Notes: generated by a model not told the origin, from the letters alone. A DNA stretch of 29,352 nucleotides from CAYRVX01 sp964642165 (GCA_964642165.1 CAZXOC010000066.1:1-29352); one strand, 5' to 3'; numbered from the stretch's first letter, positions 1 through 7,820 are shown. A program made the numbers and translations.

Positions 1-1427
1 GCCCGCGCGGCGTTCTGGATGGCGGCCACGTCCACCGGCACGTCCACCGCCTGCCGGATGCGGTCGTCCATGGTGAGGACCTCGAAGATCGCCGTTCGCC
101 CGCGATAGCCCGTGCCGCCGCAGGCCTCGCAGCCGACGGGCTCGTAGAAGGTCGCGTCTGCCAGGCCGGCGATGACCTCCGCGGCCTCGGGGGGCAGGAG
201 GTGTGCCGGGGGCGGATCGGCCGCCTTGCGGCAGGTCGGGCACAGCATGCGCACGAGCCGGAGCGTGACCACGCCCTCGAGCGTGGAGTTGATCAGGAAG
301 GGTTCGAGCCCGCAGTCGATCAGCCGGCGGATCGCCCCGACGGAGGTCTGGGCGTGCAGCGTCGTGTAGACCAGGTGCCCGGTCAGCGCGACCTGCGCGC
401 AGAGGTTCATCATCTCCAGGTCACGGAGCTCGCCGACGAGGATCACGTCGGGGTCCTGGCGAAGCACGCTGCGGATGCACCGGGCGAACGTCAGGCCGAT
501 CGACGGGCGGATCTGGATCTGCGCCAGCCCGTCGAACGTCACCTCGACGGGGTCCTCGACGGTCATCACGCAGTTGGCCTCGCGGTTGATCTCCATCAGC
601 ATGCTGTAGAGCAGCGTGGTCTTGCCGCAGCCCGTCGGGCCGTTGACGATCACCACGCCGGTCGGCAGCCCGCAGAAGTGCTTCAACCTGGCCAGATCCT
701 CGTCGCCCAGGCCCACGTGGTCCAGTCCCAGCGGGATGTTCTGCCTCGCCAGGACGCGGCAGACGACCCGCTCGCCCCAGGCGACCGGGAGCGTGCTGAC
801 GCGCAGGTCGAACTTCCCGCCCTCCAACTGGAGCAGGATCCGACCGTCCTGCGGCAGGCGGTTCTCCGCAACGTCCATCGCCGCCATGGCCTTGATGCGC
901 CCCACCACGTGGCGGAAGAGCCCTTCCGGCGGCCTGTCCTGCTCGTACAGGACGCCGTCGATCCGCAGGCGGACGCGCCCGAGGCCGTCCTCCGTCGCGT
1001 CCACGTGGATGTCGCTCGCACGGCTTTCGATGGCGCGCAGGACCAACTGCTTGACGTAGTCGCGGGCCCGGATGTCCTCCGGCGTCACGTCGCCCGTCGG
1101 CGTCTCCGCCTGGAGGCGGTCGAGGTCGCCGGCCTCCAGGGCGGCGGCGATCTGCTCGCCCTTGACGTCGAGGATGCCGCCCTCCTCCCCGGCGACCACG
1201 GCCGTGATGATCCGGGCGTCGAAGATCTCCGGGAACTCCAGCAGCGCCCGCGACAGCGTCGCGCCCGCTTCGAGGCGTTGGACGGCGAGGTCGCACACCC
1301 GGTCGAAGGCCGTGCCGGCCAGCGCCGCCCCCGCCTTGGCCAGGCAGTCGGTCAGCGGCCGCCCGCCCTTCATCTCCGCGGTCATGATTCGCCAGAACTC
1401 GATGTGCTCGTTCGGTGAGGGCGTCAT
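1..1427 (-). CDS. GspE/PilB-type secretion ATPase with N-terminal GspF-like domain (partial, 3' end off window)
   Basis: This is the hexameric ATPase that powers type II secretion or type IV pilus assembly at the inner-membrane face. 475 codons are visible and the frame is open to the window edge. Residues about 9-95 do not look like the usual GspE N1 domain. They read like the helical half of a GspF (T2SF) domain: FWRIMTAEMKGGRPL, a GATLSRALLEFPEIF segment and AGEEGGILD. The ATPase follows, with ASDIHVD near residue 150, Walker A GPTGCGKT at 263-270, the DPDVILVGELRD Walker B region, and a C-terminal zinc module (CPTC then CEAC). The ATG at 1427 overlaps the anti-sigma stop (TGATG), with AAGGAG just upstream; a GTG at 1430 is an alternative start. 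Family assignment is firm. Whether it serves T2SS or pili cannot be told here. The GspF-like call is by eye. Confidence 0.93.
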   Translation of the reverse strand, partial: MTPSPNEHIEFWRIMTAEMKGGRPLTDCLAKAGAALAGTAFDRVCDLAVQRLEAGATLSRALLEFPEIFDARIITAVVAGEEGGILDVKGEQIAAALEAGDLDRLQAETPTGDVTPEDIRARDYVKQLVLRAIESRASDIHVDATEDGLGRVRLRIDGVLYEQDRPPEGLFRHVVGRIKAMAAMDVAENRLPQDGRILLQLEGGKFDLRVSTLPVAWGERVVCRVLARQNIPLGLDHVGLGDEDLARLKHFCGLPTGVVIVNGPTGCGKTTLLYSMLMEINREANCVMTVEDPVEVTFDGLAQIQIRPSIGLTFARCIRSVLRQDPDVILVGELRDLEMMNLCAQVALTGHLVYTTLHAQTSVGAIRRLIDCGLEPFLINSTLEGVVTLRLVRMLCPTCRKAADPPPAHLLPPEAAEVIAGLADATFYEPVGCEACGGTGYRGRTAIFEVLTMDDRIRQAVDVPVDVAAIQNAAR

Positions 1428-1894
1428 CACAGGGCTCCTTGCTCCGGTTCGCCGGAGACGATGCGTGCGGCGAGGCTTCCGGCGGTCTGGCGCGCGTAAT
1501 CCCGCTCGCGCTGTTGGACCCACTCGAGAAGCGCGGCGCGGCGGATGCGGACCTGCCCGGCGAGCTCGAAGGCCGGCAGCTCCTCGGCGACCTGGTCCAG
1601 TTGATCGGGAGTCAGCCGGAGGAACTCCCCGACCTCCTCCAGCGTCATGACCTCCGCCGGCGCGGGCTGGCGGACGACGCCGGCGAGGGCACGTCGAGCG
1701 GCCAGGACGGCGCGGACGGGCGGCTCGCACGGCGGCAGGGCCTTCAGCGCCGCGTCGGCACGTCGCACGGCCTCCATCCGATTCCGGCAGCGCGGGCAGT
1801 CCGGCAGGTGCAGCAGGACCTCCGCCTCTCGATCGGCGGGCAGGTCGCCGGCGGCGAGAGCGGCCAACTCCTCATACGTCACGTCGCAGTTCAC
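1427..1894 (-). CDS. Zinc-finger anti-sigma factor with C-terminal excisionase-like HTH domain
   Basis: This 155-aa soluble protein starts with a ZAS-type module (Cys3, then His29-x3-Cys33-x2-Cys36) that in this family binds and restrains a cognate ECF sigma factor. It has no membrane segment, so it probably acts in the cytoplasm. Residues about 83-130 (TLEEVGEFLRL ... IRRAALLEWVQQRE) resemble the helix-turn-helix of excisionase/MerR-like DNA-binding domains, an unusual partner for an anti-sigma module. It begins inside the 3' end of the sigma gene (23 bp overlap) and its stop overlaps the secretion ATPase start, so the three are probably one translationally coupled unit. The anti-sigma role follows from the motif and gene pairing. 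The DNA-binding role is inference. Confidence 0.82.
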   Translation of the reverse strand: MNCDVTYEELAALAAGDLPADREAEVLLHLPDCPRCRNRMEAVRRADAALKALPPCEPPVRAVLAARRALAGVVRQPAPAEVMTLEEVGEFLRLTPDQLDQVAEELPAFELAGQVRIRRAALLEWVQQRERDYARQTAGSLAARIVSGEPEQGAL

Positions 1895-2456
1895 GTGTCG
1901 GCTCCTGCGAAGGGGACTCCAGCGCCCGCGCGAGGCTCGCCCGGGCGCGATGGATCAGCGTCTTGACCGTGTTGATCGGCATGTCCAGGACCGCGGCGAT
2001 CTCGCGATAGGTCATCTCCTCCAAGGCGTACAGGGCGATGGCCTCGCGCTGGCGGTCCGGCAGGTCGGCGACGGCGGCCCGGATGAGGGCCCGCTGCTCG
2101 TTGGCCTCGGCCTGGCGGGCGGGGGACGGCTCGGCCGACGCCGGCTCGGCCACGACCGCGCCGGCGCCCAGCATCGCTCGCCGGCGGCGTTGGGCGTCGA
2201 GACGGTTCAGGCACCGGTTGCGCACGATTCGCATCAGCCACGACCGGAATCGCCCGCGCGGCGTGTAGCGGGCCGCCGTCCGCGCCACCGACAGGAACGT
2301 CTCCTGGAGGATTTCCTCGGCGCCGCCCGCGTCGGTGAGCATGGTCCGGGCGAAGCCGTAGACGCCCGCGGCGTGCCGCACGAACAGCGTGTCGAACGCA
2401 TCGGCGTCGCCCTCGCGATACATCAGGATCAGGTCGTCGTCGGAGAGATCGTCCAT
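1872..2456 (-). CDS. ECF-family RNA polymerase sigma factor
   Basis: This 194-aa sigma-70 family protein has only regions 2 and 4. Region 2 spans about residues 13-85, with the core-binding and -10 helices around AEEILQETFLSVARTA and RGRFRSWLMRIVRNR. An Ala/Pro/Glu-rich linker follows. Region 4 (LPDRQREAIALYALEEMTYR then NTVKTLIHRAR) is the -35 reading helix-turn-helix. The ATG at 2456 is preferred over the in-frame ATG at 2543 because region 2 begins shortly after it and GGAAGG lies 8-10 nt upstream. It overlaps the anti-sigma gene by 23 bp. Its regulon is unknown; the coupled downstream secretion ATPase suggests a link to protein export. Confidence 0.93.
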   Translation of the reverse strand: MDDLSDDDLILMYREGDADAFDTLFVRHAAGVYGFARTMLTDAGGAEEILQETFLSVARTAARYTPRGRFRSWLMRIVRNRCLNRLDAQRRRRAMLGAGAVVAEPASAEPSPARQAEANEQRALIRAAVADLPDRQREAIALYALEEMTYREIAAVLDMPINTVKTLIHRARASLARALESPSQEPTRELRRDV

Positions 2457-2547
2457 CTCTCTGCCTTCCGTAAGACCAAACAGACCAGGGCGCCGAGTTG
2501 TTTCAGGCAATCTCGCCAGCTCCCCGCGCCGGGCGCCACGCAACGCG

Positions 2548-3255
2548 CTACCCGTGCTGTCCGAGGCGATCCAGGAGCTGCGTGAGGCCCTGGATCGCGC
2601 CCGTGTCGCCTGCCGTTCCGTGCCGGTCGATCAGGACGGCGTCCATGCCGACGCCCGCCGGGCCGGCGAGGTCCCACCGCGGGTCGTCCCCGACGAAGAG
2701 GCTCTCGCCCGCGGCCGCACCGAGCCTGCCGAGCACGAACTCGAAGGCGCGCGGGTCCGGCTTGCGCCAGCCGACGTCCTCGCAGAAGACGGCCTCGTCC
2801 ACCGCGCGGGTCAAGTCGTGGCGGGCGATCTCCTCGCGCCACAGCCCGGCCGGGCTGCCCCACGGCGTGTTGGACAGGATTCCCAGCCGCAGCCCGCGGC
2901 GGCGAAGCTCCGCCAGCACCGGGAGCACGTCGTCGTAGCGCCGGGCGGTGGCGAAGATCGGCCGCATGAAGCGGCGGCACAGGTCCTCGGCCAGCTCGTC
3001 CGCCATCTCCTCGACCGTCAGGCCGAAGACCCGTGCCAGCCGACCCGCCAGCGGGCGGACGCGGTGGTCCGTGCCGCTGCCTCGCTCCGCCGCGACGCGC
3101 GCCGGCAGCTCCTGCGGGGCGACCCGCAGCAGCCCGCGCGCCCGCAGGCCCTCGGCCACCTGCGAGATGCCCGCGGCGAGGATGTCGGGCCACTGGTCGC
3201 GCGTGTAGTACGACACGAGCGTGTTGCCCAGGTCGAAGATCACGGCGCGCTTCAC
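2548..3255 (-). CDS. HAD-superfamily hydrolase (phosphatase-like)
   Basis: This 235-aa haloacid dehalogenase-fold protein is probably a small-molecule phosphatase. Motif I is FDLGNTL (nucleophile Asp8), with Gly where many phosphatases have the second Asp; this variant is also known in active YihX-like enzymes. Motif II is ILSNT (about residue 125), motif III is the WRKPDP lysine, and motif IV is VGDDPRWD, supplying the metal-binding acids. An alpha-helical cap lies between motifs I and II. It starts with GTG, preceded by AAGGAG at 7 nt. It follows the acetyltransferase gene by about 50 bp on the same strand, so it may be co-transcribed with prs. The substrate cannot be predicted. Confidence 0.87.
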   Translation of the reverse strand: MKRAVIFDLGNTLVSYYTRDQWPDILAAGISQVAEGLRARGLLRVAPQELPARVAAERGSGTDHRVRPLAGRLARVFGLTVEEMADELAEDLCRRFMRPIFATARRYDDVLPVLAELRRRGLRLGILSNTPWGSPAGLWREEIARHDLTRAVDEAVFCEDVGWRKPDPRAFEFVLGRLGAAAGESLFVGDDPRWDLAGPAGVGMDAVLIDRHGTAGDTGAIQGLTQLLDRLGQHG

Positions 3256-3306
3256 GATCGGTCTCCTTGACAGCCCGGGCCGTCTCCCCGCCGGAAGACC
3301 AGCATG

Positions 3307-3882
3307 TCAATCTCCTCGGTGACCGGTCGCGGGGCGTCGGGGCTCGAGGCGGTCCGCCAGCTCGATCCAGTACCGCTGGACGGGTTTGCCGCTGTCCGGC
3401 GAGGTGACCTCGGAGTGCAGCTCGCCGCCGTTGGCCCGGATCACCCGGGCCGAGGCCACGTTGTCCTTGTCGCACGTCACCAGCACGCGCGGCAGCCCCA
3501 TCGCACGCGCCTTGGGGAGCACCCTCGCGAGCATCTGCCTCGCGCAGCCCCGGCGCCGCTCCGACGGGCGGACATCATAGCCGATGTGCCCGCCCTCGAT
3601 CTCCAGGTGCTCGACCAGTCGGTGGCGAAGGCGGATCGTGCCGAGGATCCGCCCGTCGCGGACGAGCCAGTAGTGCGTGTCCGGCACGCGGTCCGGCGGC
3701 AGGTTGACCCCGCGGGACCAGTCGCGGCGCTCGCGGACGTAGCCCTCGAAGTCGCTCCGGATGCACTGCCGCTCGTCCTGCCAGAACCGCTCGCCGGCCG
3801 CCCGGAACTCCTCGATGTAGTCCAGCAGCGCCTCGCGCAGGTCCTCGCGCGGCTCGATCAGCTCGATGCGCTCGGCGTCCAT
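3307..3882 (-). CDS. GNAT-family N-acetyltransferase
   Basis: This 191-aa acetyl-CoA-dependent acetyltransferase keeps the core GNAT fold. Motif A is HIGYDVRPSERRRGCARQML, where R-R-R-G-C-A forms the acetyl-CoA pyrophosphate loop, and motif B follows at VLVTCDKDNVASARVIRANG. The N-terminal part (ERFWQDERQ, NLPPDRVPDTHYWLV) resembles the group of predicted acetyltransferases whose substrate is unknown. The ATG at 3882 has GGGAAGGGAG upstream and lies inside the last codons of prs (25 bp overlap), so the two are co-transcribed and probably coupled. Function beyond acetyl transfer is not inferable. Confidence 0.88.
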   Translation of the reverse strand: MDAERIELIEPREDLREALLDYIEEFRAAGERFWQDERQCIRSDFEGYVRERRDWSRGVNLPPDRVPDTHYWLVRDGRILGTIRLRHRLVEHLEIEGGHIGYDVRPSERRRGCARQMLARVLPKARAMGLPRVLVTCDKDNVASARVIRANGGELHSEVTSPDSGKPVQRYWIELADRLEPRRPATGHRGD

Positions 3883-4850
3883 GGCCGATCTCCCTTCCCG
3901 TTGACCCACTCGAACAGCACGCTGATGCTCTGTCGCGTGTGGATTCTCCGGACCGCCTCGGCCAGCAGCGGCGCGATCGAGACGACCTCGACCTTCGCTC
4001 CGCGCTCCACCGGCTGCGTCTCGATCGTATCGGTGACAAAGAGCTTGCGGATCGGGCTCGCGTCGATCCGCTCCATGCACGTCCCGGCGAACGCCCCGTG
4101 TGTGACGGCCGCGTAGACCTCGCCGGCGCCGCGCTCGACGAGCTTCTCCGCCACGCGCACCAGCGTGCCGCCCGAGACCGTGAAGTCGTCGACGATCAGC
4201 GCCGTCCGGCTGGCGACGTCGCCGATGATCTCGCGGACGACCATCCCGCCGCCGTGATCCAGGCGCTGCTTGTCCGCAATGGCCAGCGGCGCCTTCAGGC
4301 AGCGGGCGTAGTCCCGCCCCTTCTTGGCGAAGCCGGTGTCCGGCGCGACGACGACGGGCCGCTCGGCGCCAGGCTCGCGGAGGGCCGCGCACAGAACCGG
4401 CAGGGCCGACAGGTCGTCTACGGGGATCTTGAAGAACCCCTGGATCTGCGGGGCGTGCAGGTCCATGAAGACGACGCGGTCGGCTCCCGCCGCCTCGATG
4501 GCGTCGGCGCAGACCCGCGCGCGAATCGAGACCCGCGGCTCGTCCTTCTTGTCGCCCTTGGCGTAGCTGAAGTAGGGCACGACGGCCGTCACCGACGCGG
4601 CACTGGCACGCTTCAGCGCGTCGATCCAGAACAGCAGTTCCATGAAGTTGTCGTTGGGCGGATGGCCGGTGGACTGCACCAGGTAGACGGTGCGTCCGCG
4701 GACGTTCTGCCGGACACGGACGAACAGGTTGCCCTCGTCGAACTTCAGGACCTCGGACTCGCCGGGCTCGACGCCCAGGCACGCACAGATGCTGCGGGTC
4801 AGTCGCCGGCTGGCCGAGCCGCCGAAGATGAGAATGTCCTCTTCCGTCAT
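3858..4850 (-). CDS. prs: Ribose-phosphate pyrophosphokinase (PRPP synthase)
   Basis: It makes 5-phosphoribosyl-1-diphosphate from ribose 5-phosphate and ATP, the entry point to purine, pyrimidine, NAD, histidine and tryptophan synthesis. The 330-aa length suits the family. Clear marks are FDEGNLFVRVRQNVRG, DNFMELLFWIDALKRA, YFSYAKGDKKDEPR and MDLHAPQIQGFF. The PRPP-binding loop reads VDDFTVSGGT rather than the common VDD-x-IDTGGT, and the catalytic region reads PDTGFAKKGRDYA instead of PD-x-GG-x-x-RA, so this is a divergent class. The ATG at 4850 has AGGAG 9 nt upstream. A promoter, a structured RNA and an intrinsic terminator lie directly upstream (4898-5116), so expression may be set by attenuation. 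It heads a minus-strand run with GNAT and HAD genes. Confidence 0.93.
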   Translation of the reverse strand: MTEEDILIFGGSASRRLTRSICACLGVEPGESEVLKFDEGNLFVRVRQNVRGRTVYLVQSTGHPPNDNFMELLFWIDALKRASAASVTAVVPYFSYAKGDKKDEPRVSIRARVCADAIEAAGADRVVFMDLHAPQIQGFFKIPVDDLSALPVLCAALREPGAERPVVVAPDTGFAKKGRDYARCLKAPLAIADKQRLDHGGGMVVREIIGDVASRTALIVDDFTVSGGTLVRVAEKLVERGAGEVYAAVTHGAFAGTCMERIDASPIRKLFVTDTIETQPVERGAKVEVVSIAPLLAEAVRRIHTRQSISVLFEWVNGKGDRPWTPSASS

Positions 4851-4897
4851 CGGTCCATCTCCTCGCCGCCGGGGGCGGCCACGTGTCGTCGCAAGGC

Positions 4898-4926
4898 AAA
4901 AAAAAGCCCGCTCACCAGGAGCGGGC
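4898..4926 (-). terminator. Intrinsic terminator between the prs promoter and prs
   Basis: Read on the minus strand, GCCCGCTC (4926-4919), a 5-nt loop and GAGCGGGC (4913-4906) form a perfect 8-bp GC-rich stem followed by eight T (4905-4898). It ends about 48 nt before the prs start codon. It terminates transcripts from the promoter at 5089-5116 rather than from any annotated gene. Confidence 0.9.
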
Positions 4927-5082
4927 CTCGGACTCTCGCAGGATCGTGCGTCACCAATGGTCCGGCAGCCCGCCCCGGGGCGCATGGCGCATGGCATGGC
5001 CGTGGGCCTGGCGCGTCCGCTTGCCGGCCCGAGCGGCCGCCGAGCAAAGCCGGGATGTGCTGGCCATGCCTTCCATCTTCAC
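4898..5082 (-). ncRNA. Candidate structured small RNA or prs leader/attenuator
   Basis: A consensus promoter and an intrinsic terminator delimit a predicted transcript of about 180 nt. Arms GGCATGGCC (5070-5062) and GGCCATGCC (5001-4993) form a perfect 9-bp helix closing a long GC-rich rod with further internal pairing. A second element pairs GGAC (4963-4960) with GTCC (4933-4930) around an inner CGCA/TGCG stem. The terminator hairpin ends the unit. No match to tRNA, SRP RNA, tmRNA or RNase P cores was seen. A 41-codon ORF (5076-4951) exists but has no ribosome-binding site and no recognisable family. It could be a free sRNA (a 6S-like rod is conceivable) or a terminator-controlled leader of prs. 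Boundaries are predicted. Confidence 0.6.
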
Positions 5083-5088
5083 ACCCGG

Positions 5089-5116
5089 ATTATACCGGGC
5101 ACGGTGACGATGTCAA
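5089..5116 (-). promoter_or_regulatory. Perfect-consensus sigma-70 promoter
   Basis: On the minus strand TTGACA (5116-5111), a 16-bp spacer and TATAAT (5094-5089) match both hexamers exactly. Initiation is expected near 5082. It is the strongest promoter-like sequence in the window and points toward the terminator at 4898-4926 and then prs. Confidence 0.85.
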
Positions 5117-5146
5117 CGGCGAGACGACGCCCGCGACCGGCGAGGA

Positions 5147-5152
5147 TATACT
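5147..5152 (+). promoter_or_regulatory. Possible -10 element for the GH38-like gene
   Basis: TATACT lies about 64 bp before the ATG at 5216 and diverges from the strong minus promoter. No good -35 hexamer is seen at 16-18 bp upstream, so this is weak. Confidence 0.3.
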
Positions 5153-5215
5153 GCGCGGAGCAGGCAGTGCTCGGCGCGCGGCCCCCCGCCGGGCGACTTC
5201 CCTGGAGAAACGCGG

Positions 5216-7753
5216 ATGAGACACCTTCGGATCGTCGCAGCCATCTGCGCGTCGGCGGCGGCTTCGTCCGCCGCGACGCCGGCCCCCAAGGACGCGGCCA
5301 TGTGGACCATCTACGTCACCAACGACAACTGCCCGGATTACACCTGGGGCTACACGGAGAAGCAGACGCGCAAGGCCTTCGCCGACATCGTCCGCGGGCA
5401 CCTCGACGAGATGAAGCGCACGGACGGCTGGGCCGAGGCCGACCGCGACCGGTACAACATGGCCGTCACGCAGGAGGCGCTGTGCTTCGTCGAGCACTAC
5501 CCCGAGCGGAAGGACGAGCTGATCCGCCGGATCAGGGAGGGGCGCGTGTACGTCAGCCCCTACCTGTGCAACTCGCTGTGGGCCTTTCAGGGCGTCGAGG
5601 GGGCCCTCCGCACGTTCTACCCGGCCCGGCGGCTGGAGCGGGATTGGGGCATCTCCTTCGAGGTGGCCGAGCACATCGAGGAGCCCTCCCTGCCGTGGGG
5701 CGTCGCGTCGATCCTCGCCGGCTGCGGCATCCGCTGGCTGTCGGTGCCCTTCTACAAGTACGACTCGACGTTCACCGGGTTGCGGAACCCGCCCGCGTTC
5801 GCGTTCGAGGGCCCCGACGGCGAGACCATCCGCGTGGTGATGGACCCCTGGGCCTGCGGCCGGCACAGCTACATGCAGGGCGCGCGTCTGCTGCGCGGCG
5901 GGCAGGCGGCCGCGAGCCAGTGGGTGGCCCACTACGCCCGAATGGGCAAGGACTACCCGGCCCGGGCGATCCTTGCCAGCGGCACCCACGGCGACATCTC
6001 GCCCGCCAGCGGCGGACAGGCCCGGCAGTACGCCGAGGCGATCCGGAAGCACAACGCGCAGCCGCCCGGCAGGCCGCGGCTGGTGAACGCGGCGCTACCG
6101 CAGTTCTGTACGGCCATCGACGCCGCCCACGCCCACGCGCCCTTCCTCCAGACGATCCGGGGCAGCTTCGGCCACTCGTGGGACCTCTGGCCGGTGTGCC
6201 TGGCCAGGTACGTTGCCGATATGCGCGAGGGTGCGCGTCGCATGCTGGCCGCCGAGGCGCTGCTCGCCCTGGCCGCCCATCGCCGGCCGGACCTCTACCA
6301 GGCCACCCGCGCCGATCGCGAGCGGGCCGAATGGTGCTGGGCCATGCTGTCCGACCACGCATGGAACGGCACCAATGACCAGAACAAGCGCCACAACGCC
6401 GACCTGCGGCGCGATTGGGGCCGCGAACTGAACCGCATCGCCGGGGAGCTGACTCGGCGCGGCTGGGCGGCGCTGGGGATCAGGCCGGCCGGCGACGGCG
6501 TGGCGCTCTTCAACAGCCTGTCGCTTGCCCGGAGGGGGCCCGTCCGCGTGGACGCCGCAGCGGGCGGGGTCGCCGCGTTCAGCCGCGACGCAGAGCTGCC
6601 CAGCCAGGTCGTCCGCGAGGACGGCACGTCGAGGCTGTACTTCCTGTCACCGGAGGTGGCGGGGTTCGGCGTGGAGCAGGTCTCGCTCCGCGCCGGCCCG
6701 CGCCCGAAGCCGGGCGCCGGGCGTCTCCACGCCACGCCGCAGCGGCTCGAGAGCCCCTACTACCACCTGAGGCTGGATCCGAAGACCGGCGGGTTCGCCA
6801 GCGTCGTCCACAAGCCCACCGGCGCCGAGCTGGTCGCGCCCGGCTCGCGCCGCCGTCTCTGCCAGACGATCTACTATACGGACAGGGAGCACGTGCTGGA
6901 GGACGTGCGCTCGGAGGTGACCGCGGCCGGGCCGGTGCTGGCGCGGCTGCGGGTCACGGGGCGCGTCCACGGCATCGACGTGACCAACTGCGTAACCGTC
7001 TACGGCGAGCTGGACCGCGTGGACTTCGATCTCCGCGTCCACAAGCCGCCGACGCGGGAGAAGCAGCGTCTCTGCCACGCGTTCCCCGTCGTGCGCGAAG
7101 GCTCGGCCCTGCGGATCGAGACGACCGGCGCGGTGATCCGCCCGAGGCCCGCACCGGACGGCGATCTGCTCCCCGGCGCCGATGCCCGCCGCTTCGCGGT
7201 GCAGGGCTTTGTGGATGCCTCCCCGCCGAACGGCGTGGGCGTGACGATCGCGCCGCTGGATGCCTTCGCCCTGCGGATGGACCTGAAGCCGATCACGTTC
7301 GAGGCCCTCGGCAACGACCAGAACTACCGCGAGGTCGTCCAGGACCAGCACGGCGTGAGGGACTTCCGCTTCCGCTACGCCCTCCGCGCGCATCGCCGCG
7401 GGTACCGGCGGGCCGACGCCTTCGCCTGGTCGCGCGACGCGGCCACGCCGTTGGTCGCGGCGGCGGGTCGGCTGCCCCGGCGGACCGACGCCCTGCCGTC
7501 CGTGACGGTCGACCCCGCGCGGGCCATCGCCACGTGCCTCAAGCCGGCCGACGACCCGGCAGGCGGCTGCATCCTACGGCTGTGGGAGACGGGGGGACGA
7601 TCCGGCCCGGTGCGCATTGGCGTGAAGGGCTTCGCCACGGCCGCGCGCACCGACCTGCTCGAGCGCGACCTGAAGGCGCTGGAAGTCGCGGGCGGCGCCG
7701 TGAGGCCCGCACTCAAGGCCCACGGCTTCGCAGCCGTCCGCCTTCGGCGCTGA
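5216..7753 (+). CDS. Secreted GH38-like glycosidase (alpha-mannosidase-type fold)
   Basis: This 845-aa protein has a short N-terminal export signal (MRHLRIVAAICASAAASSAA), so it should act outside the cytoplasm on glycans. Residues about 30-350 resemble a GH38 N-terminal catalytic domain: an opening strand (IYVTNDNCPDYTWGYTEKQT), helical repeats, and an EEPSLPWGVASILAGCGIRW segment. A central helical part with SDHAWNGTNDQNK and a large beta-rich C-terminal half, as in GH38 enzymes, follow. The metal-binding His-x-Asp of classic mannosidases is replaced by Asn/Asp-rich residues (NDNCPDY), so activity or metal use may differ. GGAG precedes the ATG. It stands alone, converging on a PEP-CTERM gene. 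The substrate is unknown; family membership is by pattern only. Confidence 0.75.
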   Translation: MRHLRIVAAICASAAASSAATPAPKDAAMWTIYVTNDNCPDYTWGYTEKQTRKAFADIVRGHLDEMKRTDGWAEADRDRYNMAVTQEALCFVEHYPERKDELIRRIREGRVYVSPYLCNSLWAFQGVEGALRTFYPARRLERDWGISFEVAEHIEEPSLPWGVASILAGCGIRWLSVPFYKYDSTFTGLRNPPAFAFEGPDGETIRVVMDPWACGRHSYMQGARLLRGGQAAASQWVAHYARMGKDYPARAILASGTHGDISPASGGQARQYAEAIRKHNAQPPGRPRLVNAALPQFCTAIDAAHAHAPFLQTIRGSFGHSWDLWPVCLARYVADMREGARRMLAAEALLALAAHRRPDLYQATRADRERAEWCWAMLSDHAWNGTNDQNKRHNADLRRDWGRELNRIAGELTRRGWAALGIRPAGDGVALFNSLSLARRGPVRVDAAAGGVAAFSRDAELPSQVVREDGTSRLYFLSPEVAGFGVEQVSLRAGPRPKPGAGRLHATPQRLESPYYHLRLDPKTGGFASVVHKPTGAELVAPGSRRRLCQTIYYTDREHVLEDVRSEVTAAGPVLARLRVTGRVHGIDVTNCVTVYGELDRVDFDLRVHKPPTREKQRLCHAFPVVREGSALRIETTGAVIRPRPAPDGDLLPGADARRFAVQGFVDASPPNGVGVTIAPLDAFALRMDLKPITFEALGNDQNYREVVQDQHGVRDFRFRYALRAHRRGYRRADAFAWSRDAATPLVAAAGRLPRRTDALPSVTVDPARAIATCLKPADDPAGGCILRLWETGGRSGPVRIGVKGFATAARTDLLERDLKALEVAGGAVRPALKAHGFAAVRLRR

Positions 7754-7820
7754 AGGCCCGGGCCGGGCGACGCGCCAGGTCCAGAGGCTTCGGCGAGACG
7801 CCTCCGCCCGCGCAGACGAC

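Noticed and set aside
300..330. GGTTCGAGCC, T-loop-like sequence suggesting a tRNA
   Set aside because: It lies in the coding strand of the ATPase gene and no acceptor or anticodon stem can be built around it.
201..1418. 405-aa plus-strand reading frame opposite the ATPase gene
   Set aside because: Arg/Ala/Pro-rich low-complexity shadow caused by high GC; the minus frame carries clear GspE motifs.
2457..2547. Autoregulated ECF promoter before the sigma gene
   Set aside because: TGAAACAAC resembles an ECF -35 but no convincing -10 follows; too weak to list.
4951..5076. 41-codon minus-strand ORF inside the candidate small RNA
   Set aside because: No ribosome-binding site, starts about 6 nt from the predicted transcription start, and resembles no small ribosomal protein I could match. 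Kept only as an alternative.
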